64,000 bases of DNA from Sphaerisporangium sp039871875 (GTDB lineage: Bacteria; Actinomycetota; Actinomycetes; Streptosporangiales; Streptosporangiaceae), in NCBI RefSeq assembly GCF_039871875.1, contig NZ_JBDPMD010000023.1, positions 55,846 to 119,845 on the forward strand, in the 5' to 3' direction. The translations under genes were made by a program, and so were the position numbers. How positions within the stretch are numbered: position 1 is the first letter of the stretch; each line of letters opens with the position of its first letter. Below, in pieces: positions 8,478-17,367 of this stretch. Under the pieces are notes generated by a model. The model saw nothing but the letters and a program-made list of their open reading frames with translations, made no database searches and was not told where the DNA came from.

Positions 8478-8720
8478 ATGCCGGGACAAGCCAACTCACG
8501 TGACGTCGTGAGACAGGAAGACGGGATGTGGGCGATCACCCGGCCAGGCGCGAGCCGGGCCAGCGTGTTACTGCCCACACAGGACGAGGCGATCCGCAGG
8601 GCGACCGAGATCCTCACCAACGACGGTGGCGGTGAACTGCGGATCCACGGCACCGACGGCAAGGTCCGCGACCAGCGCACGATCGCCCCCGGCAACGACC
8701 CCCACCCACCCGCGGGCTAG
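8478..8720 (+). CDS. DUF2188 small protein
   Basis: This 80-residue protein has a strong ribosome site (AAGGAGAGAAAGG before ATG). The core MWAITRPGASRASVLLPTQD then AIRRATEIL...GGGELRIHGTDGKVRDQRTI matches DUF2188: a Trp strand, a helix that places an acidic/basic pattern, then a glycine-rich strand pair ending in G-K-(I/V)-R. The biochemical role is unknown. These proteins often sit in stress gene groups, which fits the sigma-B-like promoter upstream. It is soluble, with no signal peptide. Confidence 0.8.
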   Translation: MPGQANSRDVVRQEDGMWAITRPGASRASVLLPTQDEAIRRATEILTNDGGGELRIHGTDGKVRDQRTIAPGNDPHPPAG

Positions 8721-8739
8721 AGCGTCACCGGCGGCCGGT

Positions 8740-8768
8740 GGTGGCGATCCCCTCGAGAGGACGCCACC
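8740..8768. terminator. Bidirectional hairpin terminator
   Basis: GGTGGCG and CGCCACC enclose a second small dyad (TCC...GGA) between the convergent DUF2188 and hemerythrin genes. There is no T-run, as is usual for actinobacterial terminators. Confidence 0.55.
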
Positions 8769-8792
8769 CACCTGGCCGCCGATTCGTGCCGT

Positions 8793-9356
8793 TCAGTCGT
8801 TGTTCGCCTGATGCCAGTCACGGACGGCGTCGCGGACCTTGTCGAAGACCCCCACCGGCGGCCCGACCAGCATGTTGACGATCGCCGACTCGCCGGCGGC
8901 CGGATGCGGCCGGGTAGGAGCGATCTTCTCAGCCGCCCGGACAGCGCCGGCCATACGCACCAGACGCTCCGGCGGCACCTCCGCACGCAACCGCGAGAAC
9001 TCCTTGAGCTCCTCCTGCGTGGCGTGCTCCAGGACATCCTGCGCCAACGCCGCACACTTGGCGTCGAACTCCGGGTGCTCCACCCCGAGGTCATACAGCT
9101 CGGACAGAGCCTCCTTCGCCTCGTGCTCCTCACGCAGCCGCGCCTCGACGATCTCCTCCCCGGCAGTCGGCCGCGCCGCCGGATGCACCACCAGCTCCTC
9201 AGCACTCTCGTGCACCGCAAGCAGCCGCACGAGTTCGTGGAACAACTCCCGCTTGCGCTCCCCCTGAGCCCCGGCGAGCTCGGCGAACATCTCCTTGATC
9301 TGAGTATGCTGCCCGATCAGCAGATCGACGACATTCTGCTCTCCGCCACCACTCAC
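8793..9356 (-). CDS. Hemerythrin HHE-domain protein
   Basis: This 187-residue cytosolic four-helix protein should bind a di-iron centre and may sense or detoxify O2, NO or peroxide. The His/Glu ligands lie in IGQHTQIKEMF, LLAVHESAEELVVHP, REEHEAKEALSEL and VLEHATQEELKEF, which together supply the HHE pattern over residues 15-135. The last ~50 residues are a less conserved tail ending with a Trp-rich helix. The start is GTG 9356 with AAAGGGGGA upstream. It converges on DUF2188 across a hairpin. No export signal is seen. Confidence 0.88.
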   Translation of the reverse strand: MSGGGEQNVVDLLIGQHTQIKEMFAELAGAQGERKRELFHELVRLLAVHESAEELVVHPAARPTAGEEIVEARLREEHEAKEALSELYDLGVEHPEFDAKCAALAQDVLEHATQEELKEFSRLRAEVPPERLVRMAGAVRAAEKIAPTRPHPAAGESAIVNMLVGPPVGVFDKVRDAVRDWHQANND

Positions 9357-9461
9357 TGACGTCCCCCTTTCTCTTCACGACCTCCCACATCGCTGCCCAC
9401 CCACCACCGCACTACACCTGCGCCCGCGCACCGGGCCAGTCACCTATGATTCGCCCCTGAG

Positions 9462-9869
9462 ATGACCGACGGACAGGCAGACGCGGCCGCGACCGTGCGC
9501 AACGTCGTCAGAGCGTTGGCGAGGCTGGCGTTACCGGCGGACGCACAGATAGAACTTCTGGACAAGGCGCATCTGCCTTCTGACGAGTTGGCTCTCGACT
9601 ACGAATGGTCGATCAGCACGCTCTGGCGAGCCAGAGAGGCCGGGCTGATCGACCGGCAGATCGAAGCAGAACTGCGGAGAATAGACCGGGACCTCGATTC
9701 CATCAGCGGCCCGGAACGCGACGGACTGTGGGCGGACGATGCTCTGCGCACCCATCCTGTATGGGAACAGGTCCGCAAGCGCGCTCACGACTTGCTCGGG
9801 ACGATCCGATCCGCCACCGGCTTCTCACCCCCGAGTGAAGACGCTTTTCGGGACGGGAAATTCGACTAG
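9462..9869 (+). CDS. Hypothetical protein, helical, 135 aa
   Basis: This product is not recognised. It is rich in charged helices (TVRNVVRALARLALPADAQI, then ADYEWSISTLW-like text, EAELRRIDRDLDSIS, WADDALRTHPVWEQVRKRAH). It has no membrane segment, signal peptide or metal motif. Codon use is less GC-biased than its neighbours at several positions (ttacc, gaac, ttct), which hints at a separate origin. It starts at ATG 9462 after a weak GA-rich stretch and ends 20 bases before the convergent DUF2332 gene. The mix of acidic residues and size would fit an immunity-type or adaptor protein, but that is a guess. Confidence 0.55.
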   Translation: MTDGQADAAATVRNVVRALARLALPADAQIELLDKAHLPSDELALDYEWSISTLWRAREAGLIDRQIEAELRRIDRDLDSISGPERDGLWADDALRTHPVWEQVRKRAHDLLGTIRSATGFSPPSEDAFRDGKFD

Positions 9870-9890
9870 GTTCATCCTGTTCAAACACCT

Positions 9891-10826
9891 CTACGAGAAC
9901 CAGATGATCGCTTGCCCGTGTGATCGGGTCCAGGCCAGCGGTTTTCCGTCGAGGGCGAGCACGTTGTACAGCGCCTCGTCCGGGGGTGTCGGCAGTGTGC
10001 CGAAGGGGAGCACCTCCGGGGTCTCGTTCGAGATCCAGTGTCCGGGCAGACGGCCTACGAGCTCGGTGAACGTTGTCCGCCTTCGCGGCGGCACGTGGTA
10101 CAGCACCGAGCTGTGGAACACCACCAGTGTCGCGTCGGGCGGGGCCTCGGCGGCCAGGGCGGGCAGGTCGTCGACCAGGTCGCCTCGTTCGAGCAGCGGC
10201 GGGTCGGCGGCGACGACGGCCGCCGCCGCTCGCAGCCGGGAGCGGCGATGCGTGTGTTCCGGCCAGATCAGGGCGTCGAGCCACGCGACGTCGGCGGGGT
10301 GGGTGACGTCGAGCGGGTTCAGGTCCAGCCCGGCTCGCCACACCACGTGGGGAAGGCGGGCAGGCACCGTCAGGTTGACGGCTGCGCAGTCGAAGATCGG
10401 CCCACCGGAACCGACGACGTGATCGCCGTAACGGTAGACGTAGCGGTCGGGATAGAGGCAGAGCCCAGCCGACGCGCCGACCTCCAGCAGCGCCACCGGC
10501 TGCGGCAACGCGGCGAGCACCGGCACCAAGACAGCACACCGCCCGGCCTCGTTCGTCTGCGTGACCCGAACCCGTATCTCCGCCTCGACCAGCGGCCAGT
10601 TCGCCACCGTGTACTCGTGGAACGCGGCCGGATCCTCGACCGGCCCCCCGAGCAACCGGACGACACCGAACAGCAGGTTCGGCTGCCGCTTGGCCACGGG
10701 AAGTGCGGCGAGCAAGTCCAGCAGTACCTCGTCCCGCGAAACCGCGGACGCCAGCCGTTCGTACGCGGGCGACACACCACGGGCCTCGCGCGCGGCGAAC
10801 TCGGCGTAGATCTCAGCGACGGTCAC
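9891..10826 (-). CDS. DUF2332 protein
   Basis: This 311-residue member of DUF2332, widespread in actinobacteria, has unknown function. Family features are the early VSPAYERLASAVSRDEVLLD, then LLEVGASAGLCLYPDRYVYR, which looks like a Rossmann methyltransferase glycine loop, and ATLVVFHSSVLYHVPPRRR near residue 235. This may be an S-adenosylmethionine fold without an assigned substrate. The start is taken as GTG 10826; the upstream frame has no better Shine-Dalgarno than GAGGTGA. It is monocistronic and converges with the hypothetical gene at 9462. Confidence 0.8.
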   Translation of the reverse strand: MTVAEIYAEFAAREARGVSPAYERLASAVSRDEVLLDLLAALPVAKRQPNLLFGVVRLLGGPVEDPAAFHEYTVANWPLVEAEIRVRVTQTNEAGRCAVLVPVLAALPQPVALLEVGASAGLCLYPDRYVYRYGDHVVGSGGPIFDCAAVNLTVPARLPHVVWRAGLDLNPLDVTHPADVAWLDALIWPEHTHRRSRLRAAAAVVAADPPLLERGDLVDDLPALAAEAPPDATLVVFHSSVLYHVPPRRRTTFTELVGRLPGHWISNETPEVLPFGTLPTPPDEALYNVLALDGKPLAWTRSHGQAIIWFS

Positions 10827-10998
10827 ATCCCATTGGGTATCACCTCGTCGTTGCGCGAACGACGACGAGGTGAGCGTGAGACATCCATAGACATCCCATG
10901 TCCACCCCGGCCTGGAGGTTGTGCCAGGCGTCAATGCGCGCGAAAGCCTAGACTTATCGCGGAGACTGACGGAGAAAGACATCCAATGTCTCAGTCAT

Positions 10999-11032
10999 GG
11001 GGCTCTCTTCCAGTGAGGCGGAAGAGAGCCCC
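10999..11032 (-). terminator. Strong hairpin terminator downstream of the LRR gene
   Basis: GGGGCTCTCTTCC and GGAAGAGAGCCCC form a perfect 13-bp stem with an 8-base loop, 30 bases beyond the stop of the leucine-rich repeat gene. It lacks a T-run. It also insulates the upstream region of the DUF2332 gene. Confidence 0.75.
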
Positions 11033-11062
11033 GCCCCGAAACCCCCCCACCTTGGCCGATAT

Positions 11063-11782
11063 TTACGTCAGGACGACGCAACCTCTCCGCTCCAATGCCG
11101 CCAGCAGCGGCGGAGAGGGAATGCAGGGGTTCCAGCGCAGATCCAGTTTCTCCAGCGAAGGCATCTCGACGACCCAGTCCGGCAGACGGGTGAGGCGGTT
11201 GCTCCTGAGGTCCACGTGGCGCAGCCGGGGAAGGTCCGCCGTCGGGTCCGGCAGTTCGGCGAGGTGGTTGTCCCGCAGGTCCAGGTGACGTAGTTCGCGG
11301 AGGTCGGCCACGGACGGCGGCAGGCGGTCGATCGCGTTACCACGGAGCCATAGTTCGCGCAGGTTGTGGAGACGGCCGATGCCGTCAGGCAGCCCGGTCA
11401 ACCGGTTGTGCTGGGCCCTGAGTTCGGTCAGGGCGGCCATCCCTCCGATCGACTCCGGCAGGGCGGTCAGCTTGTTCTCCCCGACGTTGAGATAACGCAC
11501 CTGGGCCAGGTTGCCCAGCGAGCCGGGAAGCTCACGCAGGTCGTTGTCATGGAGGTAGAGACAGCCACTGAGGCGGATCAGCTCACCCAGTTCGTCCGGC
11601 AGGGATGTGAGGGTGTTGTGCCCCAGATCCAAGGTGACCAGCCGGTGCAGTCGCCCGATCTCAGCAGGAAGGGCGGTGAGACCGGTCTCGGCCAGGATCA
11701 GCACCTGGAGGTCGGTGCGTAGCCAGACCCAATCGGGCACGTTCCCGAGCTGTTGACGCCAGAGATTGAGCACATCTCGCAT
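11063..11782 (-). CDS. Leucine-rich repeat protein (LPx type)
   Basis: This 239-residue protein is made almost entirely of about eight 23-residue leucine-rich repeats of the bacterial pattern LxxLxLxxNxLxxLPxxIGxL (for example LVTLDLGHNTLTSLPDELGE and LRHLDLRDNHLAELPD). It should form a short curved solenoid for protein binding. The N-terminal cap starts MRDVLNLWRQQLGNVPDWVW; the C-terminal cap ends in the single Cys segment ERRGCVVLT. There is no signal peptide or kinase domain. ATG 11782 has AAGGAG eight bases upstream. The partner is unknown. A strong hairpin follows the gene. Confidence 0.88.
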   Translation of the reverse strand: MRDVLNLWRQQLGNVPDWVWLRTDLQVLILAETGLTALPAEIGRLHRLVTLDLGHNTLTSLPDELGELIRLSGCLYLHDNDLRELPGSLGNLAQVRYLNVGENKLTALPESIGGMAALTELRAQHNRLTGLPDGIGRLHNLRELWLRGNAIDRLPPSVADLRELRHLDLRDNHLAELPDPTADLPRLRHVDLRSNRLTRLPDWVVEMPSLEKLDLRWNPCIPSPPLLAALERRGCVVLT

Positions 11783-12050
11783 GTGGCCCGCTCCTTTCGT
11801 GGACGGCCGGCCGTGACGGTGGCAGGTCAGCCGATCGTCCGCGCGCTGGCCTCCGGCGAAGAGGAGTGACACCGGGCAGATCCACCGAGATCACCGTGAA
11901 TCTAAGTCCGTGCCGTGCAGCGTCCCGATCCTGGCGCGCATCATCACGTGTCTGGCGCTAATCGTCAACGACTCTCCTTTCGTGGCTCCCGATGATGAGG
12001 ACACGGCTCACGACAGCCGAAGCCGGGAATCCCCAAGAGAAGGAGTTGGA

Positions 12051-12479
12051 GTGAGACTCAAGCGAATCATGAGTGGTGTGGCCGGTGTTTGCGTTGCTCT
12101 CACTGTTTCGGTGACGAGCGGAGCTCCGGCCGGCGCAAGTGCGGTACGTCTCGATCCGCCGGGCACCGTCTCCAGTGAACCCCCCGCGACCCTCGACACG
12201 AGGGATGGGTGCGGCTACCCGCAGGTCTGCTTCTACAAGACCAAAGCCGACTGGGATGCCAGAAGGTGGACCGCGGCGTACAAGGACATCACCAGCGGCT
12301 ATCAGACCCTTAGCTCCCGGGCCTATGGTTCTTACGCCGCGGTCAACTCCCGCAACGACGACGGCGCTCTGCTGCATTTCACCAATGGCGCCATCTGGTG
12401 CTTATCACCGAACAGCAGGCTCTGGGACATCGACTGGGTGGTGGACAAGATTCGGATCATGGATTCTCCTACCTGCTGA
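12051..12479 (+). CDS. Small secreted protein, peptidase inhibitor I36/crystallin-like
   Basis: This 142-residue precursor starts at GTG 12051, behind AAGGAGTTGGA. The N terminus VRLKRIMSGVAGVCVALTVS with a downstream GAPAGASA is a Sec signal, probably cleaved after ASA. The mature part has paired Cys and aromatic strands: GCGYPQVCFYKTKADWD, YAAVNSRNDDGALLHFTNGA, IWCLSPNSRLWDIDW. This pattern resembles the beta-gamma-crystallin-like I36 inhibitors secreted by Streptomyces and relatives (four Cys, N-D-x-(A/S) core). Protease inhibition is inferred, not shown. It is preceded by a 268-base gap after the divergent LRR gene. Confidence 0.65.
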   Translation: MRLKRIMSGVAGVCVALTVSVTSGAPAGASAVRLDPPGTVSSEPPATLDTRDGCGYPQVCFYKTKADWDARRWTAAYKDITSGYQTLSSRAYGSYAAVNSRNDDGALLHFTNGAIWCLSPNSRLWDIDWVVDKIRIMDSPTC

Positions 12480-12509
12480 CAGTCACACGCGTCGGAGGTG
12501 TGCCGGGGG

Positions 12510-12630
12510 AATCGATGCACGCCAGCCGTGCGATAGTTCCGGGCGCGTACCGCTTCGTTCACGAACGCGAACACCATCCCCATCGCTCGCTCGCACAGTT
12601 CGTCGGGATACTCCACGACACGAAAGCACG
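12510..12630 (-). mobile_element. Short relic of an IS3-type transposase OrfA
   Basis: The minus frame reads VEYPDELCERAMGMVFAFVN. This resembles the start of IS3-family OrfA (KYPDELRERAVRMVxE). The rest of the helix-turn-helix, the OrfB integrase and the inverted repeats are not visible. It fills most of the 200-base gap between the secreted protein and the phosphotransferase, so an old insertion event is likely. Confidence 0.45.
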
Positions 12631-12681
12631 ATGATGCGATCGGGGAGCGGCGCGCACGTGAGAAGGATGACGGTGTGACGC

Positions 12682-13773
12682 TCAGAAGGTCAGTGAGAGG
12701 CCCAGGTCGGTGAGGTGGCGGGTGAGGGTCAGGCGGTTGCGGAAGTGTTCGTGCAGGTCGGGGGTGGGATCCTCGGCCAGGCGGGGGATCGGGACGGCGG
12801 TCCAGAGGCTTCGCAGGACCAGGCCGCCGAGGAAGCCGAAGGTGATCTGCGCGGGGTCGGCGGCGGGGAAGGCTTCTCGGTAGGACCGCTCGATCGTCTC
12901 TTGGAGCTTGGGCAGTTCCTCTACCGGGGTCCGGCCGAGGTGGGCGTGGCCCATCAGGAGCTGGCCCAGGTCGTGGCCGACGGCGGCGGGATCGTTGAAG
13001 CTCCAGTCGACCGCGACGAAGTCGGCGGAGCCGTCGGCGGGGACCAGCAGGTTCTGCGGGCAGGCGTCTCCGTGGACCTGGGTGTGCGGGAGGCGGTCCA
13101 GGGCGTCCAGCAGGTCGGCGCAGCGGCCGATCAGGGTGCGGACGTCCTGGCGGAGGCGGCCGTCGGCGTAGGGGGCGACCAGGGGGTGCCGCCAGAGCTC
13201 CTCGCCGAGCAGTCGCGGCTTGATCGTGGCGGGGACCACGTCCTCGTAGAAGAACCGCAGGCCCGTGTTCAGCGGTCGGGGCGGGTCCGGGCGGGGCACC
13301 GGACGGGCCGCGGCCAGGGCGCCGAGCAGGTGGGCGGCTCGGGCGTATCTGTCGAGGTCCCACTGGGCGCCGGGATCCTGCTCCACGTCCTCCAGCCACA
13401 TGATCAGGCGGTCGTCCCCCAGGTCGTCGAGGCGGTACAGGCGGGGCAGGCGCAGCCCGCGGGGGAGCGGCTCGGCGGCGAGGTAGACATCGGCGTCGGA
13501 CCGCCAGGGGAAATGCTCGATCATGACGGGGCGCAGGTGCTCGGGGAGCGTCGCGAGCGCGGGGGAGTGACGTACGGAGTTGACGGACTTCACGAAGAAC
13601 GACCAGGCCGCTCCGTCGGTGGTCGTCCCGCGCACCCGGTGCAGGCTCGCCGTCGAGAAGGCGCCCGGCTCGGCCTCGACCGGTTCGACCCGCTGTTCGG
13701 CGATCTCCGCGGCGGGGTCGCCCAGATGCTCCCGGACGAGCCGGGTCAGGCCGGCGTCTGTGTGTGCGCTCAT
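12682..13773 (-). CDS. Aminoglycoside phosphotransferase-fold kinase
   Basis: This 363-residue protein has a eukaryotic-kinase-like fold of the APH/choline kinase group. It transfers phosphate from ATP to a small molecule that cannot be named from sequence. The Brenner-type catalytic loop is HGDACPQNLLVP near residue 225, and the metal-binding Asp lies in VAVDWSFNDPAAVGHDL. The N-lobe lysine is probably in WSFFVKSVN. The middle segment (RLYRLDDLGDDRLIMWLEDV) matches proteins annotated as phosphotransferases in actinomycetes. ATG 13773 is preceded by a GGTGG stretch. It is divergent from the LuxR gene; the 66-base gap would hold both promoters. Confidence 0.8.
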   Translation of the reverse strand: MSAHTDAGLTRLVREHLGDPAAEIAEQRVEPVEAEPGAFSTASLHRVRGTTTDGAAWSFFVKSVNSVRHSPALATLPEHLRPVMIEHFPWRSDADVYLAAEPLPRGLRLPRLYRLDDLGDDRLIMWLEDVEQDPGAQWDLDRYARAAHLLGALAAARPVPRPDPPRPLNTGLRFFYEDVVPATIKPRLLGEELWRHPLVAPYADGRLRQDVRTLIGRCADLLDALDRLPHTQVHGDACPQNLLVPADGSADFVAVDWSFNDPAAVGHDLGQLLMGHAHLGRTPVEELPKLQETIERSYREAFPAADPAQITFGFLGGLVLRSLWTAVPIPRLAEDPTPDLHEHFRNRLTLTRHLTDLGLSLTF

Positions 13774-13839
13774 CGGACCACCATGGTGGCCGGCCCATGA
13801 CGCTCGCATGAGTCGGGCCTACTCAAATATCCTCCCCCC

Positions 13840-16398
13840 ATGCCGAGCCCGTGGCCGTTCGCCGGACGTACGGACCAGATCTCCGCGCTCCGGGCGGCCG
13901 GCCGCGGTGTCGTCGTGTTCGGCGCGGCGGGAGCGGGCAAGAGCCGCCTGGTCGCCGAGGCCGTCCGGGACCTTCCCGGCGTGGACTGGGCGCGCGCCAC
14001 CGAAGCCACCGCCGAGCTGCCGTTCGGCGCGTTCGCGCACCTGCTGCCCGCCTCGCCGCCGGGCGGCAACCCGCTGCGCTGGGCGGCCTCGGCGATCGAT
14101 TCCCCCGTGCTCGTCGTGGACGACGCGCACCTGCTGGACCCGGCCTCCGCCGGGCTGGTCCACCATCTGGCCCTGCACGGGACCGCGAGGCTGTTCGTGA
14201 CGGTCCGCGCGGGGACGCGCCCGCCGGACGCGGTGGTGGCGCTGTGGAAGGACGAGCTGCTCACCCGGCTGGAGCTCGACCCGCTGACCCTGGCCGACAC
14301 CGAGCGCATGCTGGCCGAGGCGCTGCCCGGACGGGTGGAGACCGCTTCACTCGCCCGGCTCTGGGCCACCAGCCAGGGCAATCCGCTCTACCTGCGCGAG
14401 CTGGTCCTGGCCGGAGTGCTGCGCGACCTCGGCGGCCTGTGGCTCTGGCACGGCCCGCTGGCGATGACCACCTCGCTGCGCGAGACGATCGCCGCGCGCA
14501 TCGGCGACCTGACCGGGGAGGAGCGCGAGGCGCTGGAGTTCCTCGCGCTCGGCGAACCGATCGGCGCCGACCTGCTGGCCGCGGAGTGCTCCGCCGCGGT
14601 CGTCGAGCGGCTGGAGGAGCGGCAGCTCGCCACGGTCCAGCCGAGCGGTCGCCGGCTGGAGGCACGGCTCGCGCACCCGTTGTACGGCGAGGTCATCCGC
14701 GAGCGGTGCGGCGGGCTGCGGACCAGGACCGTGCTACGCCGTCTGGCCGCGGCCCTCGAGGGGACCGGGCCGCGACGGCGGGAGGACGTGCTGAGGATCG
14801 CGGTGTGGCGGCTCGACGCGGGCAGCGCCGACGACGCCGACCTGCTCATCCGCGCGTGCCGGCAGGCCAGACAGGTGCGTGATCTCCGGCTGGCCGAGCG
14901 GCTGGCCACCTCGGCGGTCGCGGCGGGCGGTGGCACCCCGGCCCTGCTCGCTCTCGCCGGTGTCCTGACATATCTGGATCGCGGGGTGGAGGCAGAGGAT
15001 GCCTTCCGCGAAGCCATGGAGTCCCCCCTCGACGAGTTCACCCGGTTCGAGGCGGCCTCCATGCGGTCGATCAACCTGGCCTGGGTGCTCGGCCGCACCG
15101 ACGCGGCGGCGGCCGTGCTCGCCGAGGCGAGGCGGACCACGCTCGGCCCGGGACTGCGGCAGGTGCTGTATTGCTTCGAGGCCGGGGTCCTGGCCCTGGG
15201 GGGCGACCTGCACAGCGCCGGCGCGTACCTGGCCCAGGTACGGGGGGAGGGCCCCGTCGACGAACGCGCACACGGTGCGCTGGTCACGGGGGAGGCCATC
15301 CAGCTGGCGCTCACCGGTCACGGGGAGCAGGCGCTGGACACGGTCGAGCGGGCGCTGAGCATGCTGTCCGCGCACCCCGACGCCATGCCGAGCGTCCTCG
15401 CCGTCGGGCTCGACGCGGGAGGGATGGCCGCGATCGTCAACGCGGACCTGCCGCGCGCCGGCCGCTACACCGACCGCGCTTACGGCCCCGGCGGCCAGTT
15501 CGGGCTCTGGGACCGGGCCTTCCTGCAGTTCGGGGCGCGCAAGGCCCAGATCGCCCGGCTGGGCGGACGGCTCCTCGACTCCATCGCGGTCTGCGAGGAG
15601 GCGTTGCTGCGGATGCCGGAGCGCGGCACGTACGCCGGCCCGTGCCTGGGTGAGCTCGCCCACGCCCACGCGCTGCGCGGCGACGCCGAGCGGGCCGCGG
15701 CGGCGATGGCCCGCGCGGAGGATCATGTGGCCCCCGCCGGTCCCCTGATCACCTATCCGCTCCATCTGGCCAGGGTCTGGACGGCCGCCGCGCGGGGCGA
15801 CCTGGACGGGGCCGTGGCGCTGGCGCTGGAGATCGCCGACAGCCCGTACACGTTCTTCTCCCTTTTCGCGCTGCACGACGTCGTACGGCTCGGCCGCCCG
15901 GAGGTGACCGAGGCGCGGCTGGCGCGGCTGGCCGGGCTCGGGCCGCTCGCCGCGCTTTTCGCCCGGCACGCGGCCGCCCGTGAGCCGGAGGAATTTGAGG
16001 AGGTGTCCGCCTGCTTCGAGCAGCAGGGCATGTTCCTGTACGCGGCCGAGGCTTGCGCGCAGGCCGTCGGCCGCTACCGCCGGGACGGCGCCACCCGCCA
16101 CGCCCGCGCGGCGGAGACCCGCGCGAGCGCCCTGATCCAACGCTGCCAGGGGGCACGCACCCCCGCCCTGGTCGGCCTCTCCCTCCCCGGTCTCACGAAG
16201 CGGCAGACCGAGATCGCGGTGCTGGCGTCACAGGGGCTGACGAACCGCGAGATCGCCGAGCGCCTGGTGGTCTCGATCCGCACGGTCGCCAACACCCTCT
16301 ACACCGTCTACGAGCGCACGGGCGTCACGGGCCGGGAGGACCTGGCCCACGTCATGGCGGCCCTGGCGCAGAAGCCGGCACCTCCCGGCCTCGACTGA
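13840..16398 (+). CDS. LAL-family LuxR transcriptional regulator
   Basis: This 852-residue large ATP-binding LuxR-type activator has an AAA/STAND ATPase at the N terminus (Walker A FGAAGAGKSR near residue 30, Walker B VLVVDDAHLL). A long helical TPR-like middle runs from about residue 300 to 760. The C-terminal LuxR HTH has TKRQTEIAVLASQGLTNREI, then AERLVVSIRTVANTLYTVY. Such proteins activate secondary metabolism or sugar genes on binding an inducer. It has no adjacent biosynthetic cluster; its divergent neighbour is the phosphotransferase. It starts at ATG 13840. Confidence 0.93.
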   Translation: MPSPWPFAGRTDQISALRAAGRGVVVFGAAGAGKSRLVAEAVRDLPGVDWARATEATAELPFGAFAHLLPASPPGGNPLRWAASAIDSPVLVVDDAHLLDPASAGLVHHLALHGTARLFVTVRAGTRPPDAVVALWKDELLTRLELDPLTLADTERMLAEALPGRVETASLARLWATSQGNPLYLRELVLAGVLRDLGGLWLWHGPLAMTTSLRETIAARIGDLTGEEREALEFLALGEPIGADLLAAECSAAVVERLEERQLATVQPSGRRLEARLAHPLYGEVIRERCGGLRTRTVLRRLAAALEGTGPRRREDVLRIAVWRLDAGSADDADLLIRACRQARQVRDLRLAERLATSAVAAGGGTPALLALAGVLTYLDRGVEAEDAFREAMESPLDEFTRFEAASMRSINLAWVLGRTDAAAAVLAEARRTTLGPGLRQVLYCFEAGVLALGGDLHSAGAYLAQVRGEGPVDERAHGALVTGEAIQLALTGHGEQALDTVERALSMLSAHPDAMPSVLAVGLDAGGMAAIVNADLPRAGRYTDRAYGPGGQFGLWDRAFLQFGARKAQIARLGGRLLDSIAVCEEALLRMPERGTYAGPCLGELAHAHALRGDAERAAAAMARAEDHVAPAGPLITYPLHLARVWTAAARGDLDGAVALALEIADSPYTFFSLFALHDVVRLGRPEVTEARLARLAGLGPLAALFARHAAAREPEEFEEVSACFEQQGMFLYAAEACAQAVGRYRRDGATRHARAAETRASALIQRCQGARTPALVGLSLPGLTKRQTEIAVLASQGLTNREIAERLVVSIRTVANTLYTVYERTGVTGREDLAHVMAALAQKPAPPGLD

Positions 16399-16450
16399 CC
16401 GGACGCCCGCAACTTCCCAGGATCGCCGACGCCGGGAGGCGGGAGCCACG

Positions 16451-17323
16451 TCAGTCCGTGAGGAAGTCATGGATCCGCGCGGCGACCCGGGGATAGTCGG
16501 TGCCGAACCAGATCAGGTGACTGTCGGCGCGGCTGTCGACGAGTTCGGCGTGCGGCATGACGGTGACCAGGGACTCGGCGTGGGCGAAGGGCACTGAGCG
16601 GTCCTGGCGGGTGGCGATGACCAGCGCGGGCTGGCCGACCTGCGAGGCGCAGTCCGGTACGGGGAACATGTCGGCGACGAAGCCCCGGCCGGAGCGCATC
16701 ACGGTGAACAATCCGGTCAGCGTGGCCACCTCGGTGGCGGACAGACCCGCCAGGACCTGGCGCGCGGGCAGGGCCGACAGGTCGCGCAGCAGCAGGCGTA
16801 GCGCGAGGGACGGCGCGACGCGGAGCAGGGACCGCATGATCGCCCAGGTGCCGGCCTCCACCCGGGCGTTGAACACCACCTGCCCGCCCAGCCGGGTCCG
16901 CCGGTCGGGCCAGGGCAGGAACCCGACCGCGCTTTGCAGCACGACCCGCTCGACCAGATGCGGATGGCGGGCGGCCATGGCCAGTGCTGTGCGGCCGCCG
17001 GCTGAGATGCCCACGACCGCGGCGAGGCGTTCGATCCCCAAGGCCTGGCACAGCTCGGCGGTGGCGTCGGCGAAGCCGGTCGCTGTGGTGCCGGTGGTCA
17101 GCGGTGTCCGTCCGTAACCGGGGCGTGAGGGCGCCAGCACCGTGAGACCGGCATCGGTGAAGACCTCTTCGCCGAGTGCCAGTCCCGCCCGCATGTGACC
17201 GCCGTGGAACACCAGGACCGTCCTGGCGCCGTCGCCCTCCAGCCTGTACTCCACCGTGCCCGACGGCAGACGCGCGACGGCCGTGTCGCGCTCGGCGTAG
17301 ACCGCGGGGGAAGTGGACACCAT
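16451..17323 (-). CDS. Alpha/beta hydrolase
   Basis: This 290-residue cytosolic alpha/beta-fold hydrolase has nucleophile elbow VGISAGGRTALAMA (Ser), oxyanion strand VLVFHGGHMRAG, a likely acid in ATRQDRSVPFAH and a catalytic His in SRADSHLIWFG. The substrate is unknown; esters or lactones are typical. ATG 17323 sits behind TGAGGAGCTGCC. It is convergent with the LuxR gene (52-base gap) and is followed in the same direction by nothing, so it is probably its own unit or the tail of the antiporter transcript. Confidence 0.85.
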   Translation of the reverse strand: MVSTSPAVYAERDTAVARLPSGTVEYRLEGDGARTVLVFHGGHMRAGLALGEEVFTDAGLTVLAPSRPGYGRTPLTTGTTATGFADATAELCQALGIERLAAVVGISAGGRTALAMAARHPHLVERVVLQSAVGFLPWPDRRTRLGGQVVFNARVEAGTWAIMRSLLRVAPSLALRLLLRDLSALPARQVLAGLSATEVATLTGLFTVMRSGRGFVADMFPVPDCASQVGQPALVIATRQDRSVPFAHAESLVTVMPHAELVDSRADSHLIWFGTDYPRVAARIHDFLTD

Positions 17324-17367
17324 GGCAGCTCCTCAGAGGGGACGGGATCGTTCACGCGCCGGCACGG

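Noticed and set aside
12332..13798. 488-codon minus frame opposite and beside the phosphotransferase
   Set aside because: The main part is an out-of-frame shadow of the phosphotransferase; only a short piece near 12510-12630 resembles a transposase start.
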